Assembly (NCBI GenBank): GCA_018881555.1
Contig: JACAXG010000028.1
Coordinates: forward strand, 1,460,006 to 1,524,005
DNA: 64,000 nt
Reading direction: 5' to 3'
Source of the DNA: Amblyornis subalaris
Lineage: Eukaryota; Chordata; Aves; Passeriformes; Ptilonorhynchidae
Made by a program: the position numbers and the translations under genes
Shown: positions 1 to 11,285 of the stretch, one piece after another
How the letters are laid out: each line of letters begins with the position of its first letter
Numbering within the stretch: the stretch's first letter is position 1
The notes under the pieces: model-generated
Told to the model about the DNA's origin: nothing
The model's input: the letters and a program-made list of their open reading frames with translations, nothing else
Database searches by the model: none

Positions 1-1700
1 TTCCTCATCCAGTTCCGCCTCGAGGCTGTTCCAGCTCAGGATGCCGGGCAGCACCCGTGGAAGATGAGGGGCGAGTGGGGCTGCTGAAGCTCTGTGCTGC
101 TGGGTGGGGGTTGTTTCACACGAATTGGGGTGACGCCAATCCCACAGTTCCTCATTTCCCCCCGCTTCCCCCTCCTGACCCGGCTGTGCTCCCTGGCATC
201 CTCCCCTCTGCCAGGAGCGGACTCCTTTGGGATTTGTCCATCCAAGGAGCTCCCGTGCCTGTGCTCCTGCCTCTGCTGGGCCCTGGGCAGGGTTTGCTGT
301 CGACTTCAGCCGAGCCAGGACAGTGTCCAGATCCCAACCAGGCACTGATGCAATCCAGGGCGGCTCCGCTGGCACTTCCAGGGAGTAACGCGGGATTAGC
401 CGAGGTCAGAGGCTGGGTTAATCCCTGGTGCTATTCTGGGCTGGGATCACGGTATGAATTGCCCTATATAAACCCTTCTGGCGTGCTGGGGCAAGGATGT
501 TTTGTGATCCCGCCGGGCGGCGTCGGGGTGTTTTCCCCCTGTCCCGCCTTGCACGCGGCACGGACGGTTCCGGGTCCGTGTGCTCCGTTCTGCCCTGGCC
601 TCACAGCAGGGTTAGCACTGTGCAATAACTCCAGGGGCGCTCGGGTCCCTCCTGGCCGTGCCCTGGCGGGAGGGAGGCCGGAGCGGGGCCAGGGGCTGCG
701 CTTGGCACNGCTCGGGCTCCGGGAATCGCGGCCGCGCTGCCTCAGCGCTCCCAAGGGCTGTCACACTGAGCCTCCTTAATTCAGCACTTGATTCGTGGCC
801 TTCCCTCCCTCTTCCAGAAGCCAAATCCCGCTCTGGAATCGATGCACGAGGAATTCTGAAGATGGGAAAGGCTTTTGCTGGCCTGTGGGGTTTAGGGGCG
901 GCGCCGCTCCGGTGCAGCTGCACTCGGGGACACGCTGGGGGCTTGCTCTCCACGTGTTTTGTCTCCATCCCACGGATCCGAGGGCACCAGTAGAAGTTGG
1001 AGACACCAGCTCATTCCCTGGAGCTCACTGCTGGTCTCGTACCTCTTTGCATACTGAAAATAAAGCACTGATTCACTGTGTTGGAGTGTTGAACATGCCG
1101 GGAATGGCATCCCAGTGCCGTGGGTTCCTGCTCTGCTCCGGGGCTGCAGGGATGGGGACACTCTCCGGGGTGGGATGTGTGTGGTTTTACACGGAATCTC
1201 TTCTCATTACCCCAGGCTTTGCCATGGGAAAGGGGGATGCTGATGGATTGGAAGCCTCCAGGCATTCCCAGGGCCAAAGCTCCATGGGGCAAGTTTCCTT
1301 TTCACTCCACTTAGCCCTTTTTCCCAAATGAAGCTGGTTTTAGCTTGTTCCAAGTGTGTTCTNGGTACTTCCTGGGCTGGCAGGATTTTTTGGGCACAGG
1401 AAGCTGAGTTTTAGCAGGGTCTCACCAGAACTTCCCCACACAAAGCTGTCTGCAGGACTGGAAGCCACGACCCTCTGCCTCACAAGGGGCTCTTCACCCC
1501 ACTGGAGCTGGATACNGATTCCTGCAGCCTGGAGGCTCGAGCTGGGCTGTGCCAGGCTCCAGTTCCCTGCTCCAAGGGGGTGAAGTCTGCTCTGGAACAC
1601 AAGAGCCAGTGCCAGGTCTCCCTCCACTGCCCTCACCTCGGGTCAATCTCCAGCTCTAATTATTCACCAGGCTCCAGTCTGAAGGTCCAAGCTGCCTTTT
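1..1700. other. Flank with no recognised gene
   Basis: This GC-rich sequence has several overlapping open frames on both strands, none resembling a known family and none with convincing exon borders. A TATATAAA at 465-472 is the only promoter-like signal noticed. No repeat family was recognised. Confidence 0.4.
465..472 (+). promoter_or_regulatory. TATA-like box, candidate only
   Basis: TATATAAA is followed about 30 bases downstream by GC-rich sequence and an ATG near 498. No recognisable coding sequence or splice donor follows, so this may be chance. Confidence 0.15.
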
Positions 1701-1711
1701 GACTGATTAAT

Positions 1712-1945
1712 CCTGGGATCTTGGGATGTCAGGGAGAAATTCTTCCCTGAGAGGGTGGAGAGGCCCTGGCACAGGGTGCCCAGAGAAGCTATGGCTGCCC
1801 CATCCCTGGAAGTGTCCAAGGCCAGGTTGGATGGGGCTTGGAGCCACTTGGGATAGTGGAAGGTGTCCCTGCCATGGCAGGGGGTGGAATGGGATGGGCT
1901 TTGAGGTCGCTTCCAACCCAAACCCCTTCCAGGATTCCCCCTGGT
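1712..1945 (+). mobile_element. CR1 LINE fragment, 3' end
   Basis: This truncated avian CR1 tail lies in sense orientation. It has the CR1 blocks CACAGGGTGCCCAGAGAAGC, CCCATCCCTGGAAGTGTCC, AAGGCCAGGTTGGATGGGGC and TTCCAACCCAAACC in order. The reverse transcriptase region is missing, as in almost all CR1 copies. Confidence 0.85.
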
Positions 1946-4005
1946 CGGGTGACATCCACGTGAGCCCTGGAGTGTGTGGAAGGAAGGGATTTTTGGAGTA
2001 GTTTCCCCTGGGATGCTGCAGCGGGAGCAAACCTTGGGATTCCCAGCGAGGAGGGGACGGCAGAGATTCCCCCCACTCGTGGGCAGCGTGTGCCAGGGGA
2101 GATCCAGCCGGGATTCCTCCCACTCCCGGTGTGCCACAGCGGGTCCAGCCGGGATTCCACGCTGCCCTGCAGTTCGTGGATGCGGGCACGGGAGGGTGCA
2201 AGTGCCTTTCCTAACCCTTTCCCAGGCTCTCCAGAGAGGGGCGGGAAGGAGGATGCTGCCGCGGGATCCCGTGCATCCACCCCTGCAGCAACAAGAGGGA
2301 AATATCCCCGGAGCCAAAATCCCCAGGACGGTTTAGAGAGGGGTGGGACATTTTCCTGGAAATCTGGCTGGAAATGGGATTTCGGCAGGGATGTTAAAGA
2401 CCTGAGGGTGGAGAGCTCCGGGTAGCGCCTGGTGCCGAGGATTCAGGATGCAATCCCACGGGACAGATCCCATCCCGGCTCCCGGAGCACCCTCAGCCCC
2501 GGGCACCGCAGGGTCCCTCCCCCTGCCCGCACCGCCGGGGCTGCTTGGGGCTCTCGGAAATCTGCTCTTCCCTCTCCTCATTCCAGGGCCCGGGCATTCC
2601 CTCTGCCATTCCTCCTCATTTAATTATCCCACTAATGACAATTCTGCCTTAACGAGAGGATTTTGCTCAGTTGGGAGCGGCGGCCCCAGCCCAGCTTTAA
2701 AGACACAAATTAAATTACGTTTCCAGGCCGACACAAACTTCCTCGATTGTCTAAAAAATCATTCATTTCCTCCCCCGTAGCCTCCAGTTGACCTCCCTTT
2801 TGAGTTTTGTCCTTTTTTTATGCACATGCCACGCACAGGACCTGCCCCTGACCCTCCTCGGGATGGCTCCAGCCGCCAGTAGAGCATCCAGAGCTCGCCG
2901 AGATTTAGATTAATTCTCCTAATAAAACAACAAGCCCTATAGAAATTATGTTATCCAAGGAAAAGGAAAATGACCTGGAGGCACTCGGAAGCTCTAATTA
3001 CCGTTTATTCCTCGGAGCCAGCGCCTGGCTGCTCCTGCTCCTCCTGCACCCTGGAATTCTCGCCCGTGTTTCCAGTGGCTGCCCAGCATCCCGCGGGTGG
3101 CTCCTTCTTTTAGATTTGTGTAATTTTATTTAATTTTACCTTTTGATTCTCGGTTTTTCCCACTCCAAAATCTCCAAAGCAGCACTTTTGGGGGGGTTAC
3201 ACGTCCCTCGGGACAGGGAGCACAGCCTGGTTTGGGGAGCTCCGGCAGCAGCATTCCCGGCAAACGTTGCCTTCATCCCGAACCGTGCTGGGTCCCATCC
3301 CCTTGGTGGCCTCTGGAGTGTCAGTTTGCTTCAAAGGGATTATTTGGGTTCCTTTTGGGGCTGTGGAAACGCAGGGCTTGTGTTAATTACAGAAAATAAA
3401 GTGGTGGAAATTATAAAAAATCCTACCCCATCACGATTTTGGGGTTGACACAGGGTTGGCAGGAGGAGAGGAGCCTCCCTCACCTCTCCTGCTCCATCCC
3501 GGATCTCACCTGTCCCTCGGCACTTCCAGCTGCAGCTGGAGCACATCAAAGGCTTATTCCACTTCATTCACCAGTAATAACTCCATCTCCCTATCCCAAA
3601 TCCCACTGTTCACCAGGCACTCGCTGATCCCATTCCCGAAGTTTGCTTAATCCGACTGAACCTCGCAGAGCCACAAGGTGGGGAAATTTGTTTTCTGTTT
3701 GTGGTGTGTGTTAATTAGGGAGACAATGACTGGAGACATCCAGAGCGAGTCTGAGCACGCCAGAAAAATGTTTAGCCCGAGGAAAATCTTAATCCTTTTT
3801 TTTTTTCCCTTTCCCTGGTTGTTGAGATCTGACTTTTTAAGGCAATTAGTGAGGGTTTAATTGTTAATCAGTCATACTTAGACACTTGCTTTGGGGTCTT
3901 GTCTCCTGCTCCCAAGTGAGCATCACCTCCAACCACGAGCTTCAGTTTTGATGTGGGAAATACCTGTCCCGGGCGTGTTCCTGTGCTCAGCACCAGGACG
4001 GGACA
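1946..4005. other. Unique sequence, partly AT-rich, no gene seen
   Basis: The first 600 bases are ordinary GC-rich flank. From about 2620 to 3430 the sequence becomes AT-richer with several TAAT/ATTA cores (for example ATTTAATTATCCCACTAATG near 2619-2638) and looks slowly evolving, like conserved noncoding DNA. 3440-4005 holds nothing recognised apart from a T-rich run near 3796-3808. Confidence 0.3.
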
Positions 4006-4007
4006 CG

Positions 4008-4180
4008 GGAGGTTGAGATGGGATAATGGGAACATTTTTTTCATGGAAGGGGTTGTAAAGCCCTGGAAGTGTTCAGGAACACGTGGATGTGGCACTTGAG
4101 GACGTGGTTTAGTGGTGATGCTGGATGGACCTGATGATCTTAAAGGTCTTTTCCAACCTTAACAATTCCGTGATTCCATG
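4008..4180 (+). mobile_element. CR1 LINE fragment, divergent subfamily
   Basis: This sense-orientation CR1 tail has the wording of a different subfamily from most copies here: GGTTGTAAAGCCCTGGAAGT, a GATGATCTTAAAGGTCTTTTC block, and a terminal CCAACCTTAACAATTCCGTG. Its divergence suggests an older insertion. Confidence 0.75.
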
Positions 4181-4457
4181 CCTGAAGAGGCATGTCCAGC
4201 ACAGGCTCCATCCTCACCCCAAGAGCATCCCAAGTTTGTGAGGGTGACTTCCTTCTGGGTGTCCCAGACTCTGCCTGGGGTGGGGCTGATCCCTCCCGTG
4301 CCGTGGGTGCCGACGGAGCCGGTGCCGGCTCCGAAANGACGGAGCCAGCGTGGGAATGTCACAGCTCTGCCGCCCTCCCCGTGCCCCAGCGTGGAGCTGG
4401 GTGAGCCCAGATCACATCACCCCCAAGGGTCTGCCAGGGAAGGATGTTACAGGCTGT

Positions 4458-5247
4458 GCCAGCATCACTCCAGCCCCGTGTCAGCATCGTCCCAGCCCTG
4501 TGAGCATCATCCCAGCCCTGTGAGCCTTGTCCCATCCCTGTGAGCATCAGCCCAGCACTCCCAGCATCATCCCAGCCCTGTGAGCCTTGTCCCATCCCTG
4601 TGAGCATCATCCCAGCACTCCCAGCATCATCCCATACCTGTGAGCATCATCCCAGCCCTGTGAGCCTTGTCCCATCCCTGTGAGCATCAGCCCAGCACTC
4701 CCAGCATCATCTCAGCCCTGTGAGCATCATCCCAGCCCTGTGAGCATCATCCCAGCCCTGTGAGCATCATCCCAGCCCTGTGAGCATCATCCCAGCACTC
4801 CCAGCATCATCCCAGCACNNNNNNNNNNNNNNNNNNNNNNNNNNNNNNNNNNNNNNNNNNNNNNNNNNNNNNNNNNNNNNNNNNNNNNNNNNNNNNNNNN
4901 NNNNNNNNNNNNNNNNNNNNNNNNNNNNNNNNNNNNNNNNNNNNNNNNNNNNNNNNNNNNNNNNNNNNNNNNNNNNNNNNNNNNNNNNNNNNNNNNNNNN
5001 NNNNNNNNNNNNNNNNNNNNNNNNNNNNNNNNNNNNNNNNNNNNNNNNNNNNNNNNNNNNCCCTGTGAGCATCATCCCAGCCCTGTGAGCATCATCCCAG
5101 CCCTGTGAGCCTTGTCCCATCCCTGTGAGCATCAGCCCAGCACTGCACCAGCATCATCCCAGNCCTGTGAGCATCATCCCAGCCCTACACCAGCATCATC
5201 CCAGNCCTGTGAGCATCATCCCAGCCCTGTGAGCATCCAGCCAGCCC
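4458..5247 (+). repeat. 20-bp minisatellite with higher-order pattern
   Basis: Units of 20 bases built on CCCTGTGAGCATCATCCCAG alternate with variants such as GAGCCTTGTCCCATCCCTGT and CAGCACTCCCAGCATCATCC. The variants recur in blocks, so there is a higher-order arrangement of about three units. The array is interrupted by an assembly gap, so its true length is unknown. The copy-number variation expected of such arrays probably caused the gap. Confidence 0.9.
4819..5060. other. Assembly gap (242 N)
   Basis: The run of N lies wholly inside the 20-bp minisatellite. The repeat resumes in the same pattern on the far side, so the missing sequence is probably more of the same array. Confidence 0.95.
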
Positions 5248-5349
5248 CGAGGCTGCTCCCGTGGCCACCCCGACGTGCCACAGCCCCAGCCCCCCGTGGT
5301 GGAGGGCGATGCCCGGCCGGGGCTCCCTCCCCATGTGGCTGCTCTTCTA

Positions 5350-5660
5350 AACAATCCTCTTGACTGTCTGCGGTAATGATTTGTTGCTTGTAAACCCGCC
5401 GTGATTAACTACGCTTTAGCCTCCCGGTTTCATGTCTTATCATGTTTCATCTCACACAAAAGACATTTACGGTCTATTTTCGACTTCAAAGCAAATGCTC
5501 CTCGCGTGAGCATTAAGGCAGGCAAATATTTAAGCAGAACCTGTATGGTATTAGTGTCTCTTGATGTTCCCTGCTGAGTGAGGATGGATGGCTGCCCCAA
5601 AAGGCAGCTTTTTCCTATTGTTTTATGCACCAGTGATTAATATTTCATGTTCCCACTGTT
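5350..5660. promoter_or_regulatory. Candidate conserved noncoding element
   Basis: This AT-balanced unique block starts abruptly after the minisatellite. It has TAATGATTTGTTGCTTGTAA (5374-5393), GTGATTAACTACG and AAATATTTAAGCAG, is free of repeats, and has no open frame of note. The texture resembles vertebrate conserved noncoding elements. This is a call on composition and motif density only. Confidence 0.3.
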
Positions 5661-8640
5661 GCAGATTTGCTGGCTGGCACTGGCCTGCCCTGACAGTGCT
5701 TTCTGCATGTCTTACATGTCCAGCTTTTGTGCACTTGGATATAGGGAGTGTGACTCTTGGCAGGGTCCTCGGGGCTTATTGAAGCCTCCTGGCCAAATTT
5801 TTTGCATTAAGTTCGTCTTGATGACGTCAGGGAGGGTGGTGTGTTCTCCTTCCCCACCCGCACCTCCGTCCTGTCACTTCATGGAGTCCCAGATTCGGGG
5901 TGGGTGCTGTGCCACCCTCCCTGGCTGTGCCCCTGCTGGGATGGGAACGGTGGGGATGGCACTGCCGGGACNGGATCCTGCAGGATGGGGCTGGATCCTG
6001 CCCTACAGAGATGTCAGATACGGACTTAGGTGAGAAGCTGCTCCCAACCCTGGTACCACCCTCTGTGGCACNGGCATCACCCCGGGCACTGCCATCACCA
6101 CTTCCCAGCTCCAGAGGGGGAAACACAGAGTTGGCTCTGGACTCACCACCACTTCCACACCACAATTCCCAAAAAACCTACCGAATTCCCACCCAGCCTT
6201 GTCAGGGCAGGACGAAAACAGCCCAGGACCAAATTCCTCTGCTCTGAAGCCGCACTGGTGAACGTTTGTCTGGACATCAAATAGAATAAAGCCAGGAACC
6301 GTGAGGGCCAGCTCTGCTTATCNTCCGTGGAGTTCACCTAATTCAATCAGCACGAACAGTAAATAGAGCTCGTTTTAATTCAGATGGAGGGGTTGTTGTG
6401 GCTCGATCCTTTAATTTCAGGAGTAGGGAAGCTGTGGGAAGGCTGCCAGGAATTTCTGCAAAGGCCGCGTTTGCTCCGGGACCGCGGGCTCTGGCTCCGG
6501 GAGCTCAGAGGCCACCTCCAGGTCATGTTTGGGATGAGGTGGGAGCTTCCCAGAGCACCTGGGAGGGTACAGGGATTTTAAACNGCGTCATTATTAAGTG
6601 GAAAATAAAGACTTGAAAGCCACTGGGAGGGAATAANTGGCGGAGTCTATTTAAAGAGGAAAAGCTCCGCTCGGGAGCGGTGCTGGGGACATGTGTCTGC
6701 AGGGCTGTGCTCGTTCCTCCCAGATTATTTTAAATTTGAGCATCTTTTCTGCATCACAGTCTATCTTTGTTCCCCTCTGACGTCTTGGGATTTTATGGCC
6801 GGGGCTGCTCCTGCCAGCAGCGCCAGAGCTCTGCTGGAAATCAGCTCCTCTGCTTCAAACCCAATCCCGCAGGCACCGGATTCCGAGCAAGGGTTCAAAT
6901 TGGTTAATCTCGGATTAATTTGAACTGCTGGGCGAAGCACCGAGGCTCTGGCAGGGATGTAACACAAGCAGGAGGTGCTGCCNCTCCCAGGCACATCCCA
7001 TGTCTGTCCATCCATCCGTCCGTCCGGGTGTGGGATGCTGATCCACGCAGCTCCCTGGATAGTACGACAGAACTGGGGTGGTGTGCTCTTTTCCTGGGAA
7101 TTCTGGCTGGAAAGGGGCAGAGTTCGGGGGTGCAGGTGTGCCCAGGTGCGTGGTGTGAGGCTGGGGATGGGTCAGGGGCTGAAGAAGTCGCTGAGATCCC
7201 TCCAAGCGATGCCAGGCCCACACCTTCACCTCGGAGGGGATTGACTTGGGAACCAGGAGAGGCTGTGATTTGCCAATACACGCCAAAGGGAAGGGCGAGA
7301 TGGATCCTGTCTCCTTCAATTCCAGCTGCTCACGTGTGTGAGTCGCCCAAATATGTGAGGTATTTGTTTCATTTCTCCATTCGAGGCCAGCGCCCGCGTC
7401 CTGATGNTTATCAAACCTGGGGCTTGGACCAAGGCTCCAGGGAGGAATTGTGCTCTCCTGTTAATCCAAGGCATAACTTAAATCCTCAAAATTGGGCCCA
7501 AATCGAGCCTGTGTGTGCTTTGTGTGGGTCAGTGTTGGAGCAGGATTGTTTCACCCCATGCTGCGCAGGATCTGAGTCTGTGCTTTGCGTGACTGCGGGG
7601 TGAGGGGTGTATTTTGGATCCCAGCATCCAGAGGCGGTGGGAGCACCCAAAGGGAGTTGTGACCACCTGAGCCCAGCCTCGGCCAGGCTGCGAGTGCCTC
7701 GCGATGCTTCCCAGGCTGTTCCCAGCATCCTGGGGAAGGAGTTCTGCTGGCGCCGGGTCCCGCTCCACCCGCCCGGCTCTCCCCGGGGAGCTGCGGCCGA
7801 GCCGCNCCGGTGCTTCCCGGGAGAGCTCTGCCCGCGGGGCTCCGGCCCGGGAGGAAGCTGAAATGACTGCAAACCATCAAGGAGTCTGTAAAATTAGCGG
7901 CTAATTAGCAGCGACCGCAGGGCACATCGCACCACGGGGCCGACTGTGCGCCCCGGCCCCAGACATTGGCGTGCGCCCGTAGCCCAGAGCCACCGCCTTG
8001 TAATTGCGAAATTAGGGCAAAACGAGCCATTTGTTGCTACAAACGATAAGAGGAAATGGAAACGCCTCCCGGCAGAGGTTTGGCAGGGCAACATCTGCCC
8101 CCGGGCGCTGCGGTCCCCAGGAGGGGCAGGGAGAGTGGGAGCGTGGCCGTGGCCGTGCCTCCCGGCAGGAGTTGATCCAGCCGCTGGCAAACGCGGAGCT
8201 CAGGATGTGGAGATGGATAAATGCGGGTTGGGACAGGGTCTGGTGTCCCCTGCCACCGAATCTGTTGTCCCCTGCNGCGGCACGGAGGGATGGGCTGGCG
8301 CGGCCCCCAGAACAGGGAGGGGAATGGACAAACAAATACCCAACCGAGGAAAACCAAACAAAAAANAATCCCATGGATCACCAAATAACCTCTGGACACG
8401 GGTTATTGTCGGTGGATTTGCGGGGTTGGGATTTTCCCTTCCCTCTGCTCCGGTTGCAGGAGCTGGGCAGCCGCGGAGGAGCCGAGGACTGCAAAGCATT
8501 TGCTGCAGAATCTGAAGAATTTGGAGTGAAACCCCCAAAGAAATTAAGGACAGATGGGTGAGAGGGGAAAAAAGAAACCCAAATTCCTTCTGCTGCTCGG
8601 TGCCTGCCTCCAGGGCACTGCCTCGTCCCTGCTGTGGCTG
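5661..8640. other. Intergenic sequence, no gene recognised
   Basis: No CR1 copy and no credible exon is seen. An A/T-rich CTATTTAAAG (MEF2-like) sits near 6648. A short CCAT/CCGT run lies near 7006-7025. A CpG-richer patch at 7745-7860 passes into a TAAT-rich piece at 7880-8055 (AAAATTAGCGGCTAATTAGC and GTAATTGCGAAATTAGG), which is a further weak candidate for a conserved element. Confidence 0.3.
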
Positions 8641-8651
8641 TGCCGGCCGGG

Positions 8652-8680
8652 GGGATGGATGGACGGACGGACGGACGGAC

Positions 8681-8714
<34 letters not shown>

Positions 8715-8754
8715 ACGGATGGATGGATGAATGGATGGACGGATGGACGGACGG
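8652..8754 (+). repeat. (GGAY)n tetranucleotide microsatellite
   Basis: About 25 copies of GGAT and GGAC are interspersed, beginning with a GGAC-rich block and ending with mixed units and one GAAT interruption. The mixture suggests CpG-type point mutation between the two unit types. The His-Pro-Ser repeat readable on the other strand is a consequence of this array, not a protein. Confidence 0.95.
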
Positions 8755-9424
8755 GCATCTTTCATGCCAGGCAACCACCGTGGGGTCGCCAGAACTCTGC
8801 CCTGGGGATGATGCTCCTGCAGCACCCAGGGCCATCCCCGCTCTGCCCGTGGCTGGCCCCGATGGCCCTGGAGGACTCGGGGCTCCTCTGGAGACCCCTG
8901 TGTTCCCATCCCACAGCAGAGCCGAGCCCCTGGGAATGCGTCAGCTCCTCGAGNGGGGCAAAGCGGGAGACAAATGAAACTCCTGGACCCCAGGGGCTGC
9001 CCGGGGTGGGAGCCCCATCCCCACGCCCCTGTTTACGCGCCGTAATCACCGGGATTAGGAGCCTTCTGCTCGGGCTGGCACNGTCACCCAACACCTGCGT
9101 GCTGACTTCAGCACCTCAAATATTTCTGANGCAATTGCTTTTATTCCCCTCCTCAAGCGAACGCGACGTGTTAATGGGTAGAAACGAAGCATAATCGTTC
9201 CTTTGTGTGAAACCAGTGGGGAAAATCGCAGCAGTTGGGTTGCAAAACCGGAGCCGCGAACAGGTCGGGGTGGGATCCACCTGGGCTTGGGATCGCCCCG
9301 GGAGAGCAAACCTCCCGTGGAGCTGCCGTGGGGGAGGAAAACCAGCGGGAAACGGGGCATCTCCTCCTCTCTGAGGGCGCTGCGGATAACAGGGCTCGTT
9401 ATCGGGGTGCGTTTGATAAATTCC

Positions 9425-9747
9425 CACGTGCCAGGCTGAGCTAAACGACATCCAGATGAAGCCACCGCTGGCACCGCCGCGGCCGGGGAGGGGGCCGGGG
9501 CCGAGCGCTTGCGGATGCGGCGCTCCAGATGCGAACAATAAGGGCGGCGGATCTTGATTTCATCTGTCAAGTAATTGGGCTGGAAGTCTGTGATGGTAAT
9601 GACTCCACATCAAGCGCTCGGCGCTCAGATGTGACCCATCCCGGGCCGGGGGGGGGCGGGGGCCGCAGCCCGTGGTGGCCGTGATGAATGTCCCCCAGAT
9701 GTTCTGCCNCAGATGTTGCCCCCCGGGGGAGGCCAGGCCCACACGTG
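9425..9747. promoter_or_regulatory. E-box cluster, candidate enhancer
   Basis: Six CAGATG/CATCTG E-boxes occur within 263 bases (9453, 9526, 9561 as CATCTG, 9626, 9696, 9710), flanked by two CACGTG boxes (9425-9430 and 9742-9747). The piece at 9520-9640 also has TCAAGTAATTGG and is otherwise unique sequence. One CAGATG on either strand is expected about every 2 kb, so the cluster is dense. CAGATG is bound by bHLH factors of the neurogenic and TWIST/TAL types. Which one, if any, is unknown. Confidence 0.4.
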
Positions 9748-9870
9748 TGTTGTTAATAACGCCGAAGATCTGAGGTTAAAAGTGACCGCGGGGCGTTCAC
9801 ACGAGCCCCGGGATGGAGGGTCCGGGGGGGCTGGTCCTGCTGGGGGGGACTGGCCCCCTGGCCTGGCTCT

Positions 9871-9927
9871 GTGCTGGGTGCTGGGTGCTGGGTGCTGGGT
9901 GCTGGGTGCTGGGTGCTGGGTGGGGTG
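9871..9927 (+). repeat. 7-bp GTGCTGG tandem repeat
   Basis: About seven near-perfect copies of GTGCTGG are followed by a degenerate GGTGGGG tail. On the other strand it reads CCAGCAC. It lies 120 bases beyond the E-box cluster. Confidence 0.9.
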
Positions 9928-9929
9928 GG

Positions 9930-11100
9930 GGAGCTCCATTGGGGCCCCAAGTACCCATCATGCAGCCCTGGGTGCTCTGGGGATGGAGAGGATGCTCCGA
10001 GGAGCTCTGACAGCCTTGAGAGTTAAAGATGGGTATGACACGAGGGACAGGGATGCAGGGATGCCCTGGGAGGAACATCAGGGCAGATCCCAAAGGCTTG
10101 TTCCACGTTCAGGGGATGACAGGCACTGGGCCCTGCATTTAAGCNCCTGCCTGCCTTTGGTTTGCTGCCTCCAAAGCTCCCCAGCCTCATCCTGCCAGTT
10201 GGGATGCAAAAGTTTATCTGTGGCTACAGGAGATCCTGAGGAAGTGCCTGGAAAACACTCCAGGCCCCTCTGGCACTGCCAGGGGGACTCGAGTCCTGGT
10301 GCAGGAGGGAACTGTGGCACGGACAGGGCTCTGCCTGGGTTTCAGCCCCAAGATGTGACCCTAAAACCTGTTCCCAGCATTTTGGACTCATTGNCTCTCT
10401 TGTTTTTACCTGTGCTCAGATAAAAACCAGTGGTAGGTGAGACCCGAGGTTGGCACAACCATCTCCAGGGTCCTCCTTCCAGTGAGGGCTGTTGGCTTTC
10501 CTCTTTTCCAGGGGCTCCGGAGGGTTATCCATGAAGATCCCACAGGGGCAGAGGCTGGTGCTGTCGGGATGTGTTTGGCAGGAGGTGAAGGAACAGGTCC
10601 CGGGTGGATGAGCCGGGTCTGGGGATAGGACCTTCTGCTTTTTCCCCCTCCAAAGCTTTCCCCGTGGGTGTGAGCCGGAGCGGGTGGGGATAGCTGGAGG
10701 CAGATCCCGGCGCTGGGAGGTGTGTGGGCAACCCCGGCACCTGCGGATTATCGGAGCACGAGGAATTGCAGCCCCGGGGCTGGGGAGCCGAGCGTGCCCC
10801 ACGCCCTCTCCCACTCTGGAGCCCTTCCAGCCGTTCCCTGCGGATTGCTCCAGCATGTGCATCCCAGATGGTGAGAGATGAGCGGGATCGGCCCCCGCCT
10901 GCTGGGTGGGGCTCTGCAGCTGGACCCGGACCCTGCTCTCGCTCCAGTGCTCTCGTTCTCTTCCTCACTCTCAGGGGAGACCCAAAGTCTTCCCGGAAAG
11001 TGGGGGTTTTTCACCCGGAAAGTGGGGTCGTGGCTCCAGCAGGACCTGCTGCCCACCAGGCTGCAGCTCGTGATGCACCCACTGCTTAGGGGAATGAGTG
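9930..11100. other. Intergenic sequence, nothing recognised
   Basis: Moderately GC-rich sequence without repeat homology, TATA box or convincing exon. Open frames on both strands are short and unlike known proteins. Confidence 0.35.
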
Positions 11101-11102
11101 TC

Positions 11103-11285
11103 ATGGGATCCTGGGATGGTTTGGGATGGAAGGGNCCCTAAAGCCCATCCAGTCCCACCCCCTGTCATGGGCAGGGACACCTTCCACTATCCCAGGTTGC
11201 TCCAAGCTCTGTCCAACCTGGCCTTGGACACTNCCAGGGATGAGAGCTCCAGGCTGGCCCAAGGAGTGGGACCATCCCTGTCTGG
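11103..11285 (-). mobile_element. CR1 LINE fragment, antisense
   Basis: Read on the + strand it has GGGATGGTTTGGGATGGAAG, ATGGGCAGGGACACCTTCCA, CTATCCCAGGTTGCTCCAAG and CCAACCTGGCCTTGGACACT. This is the reverse complement of a CR1 3' end. Beyond the last block it degrades into AGGCTGGCCCAAGGAGTGGG. Confidence 0.85.
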
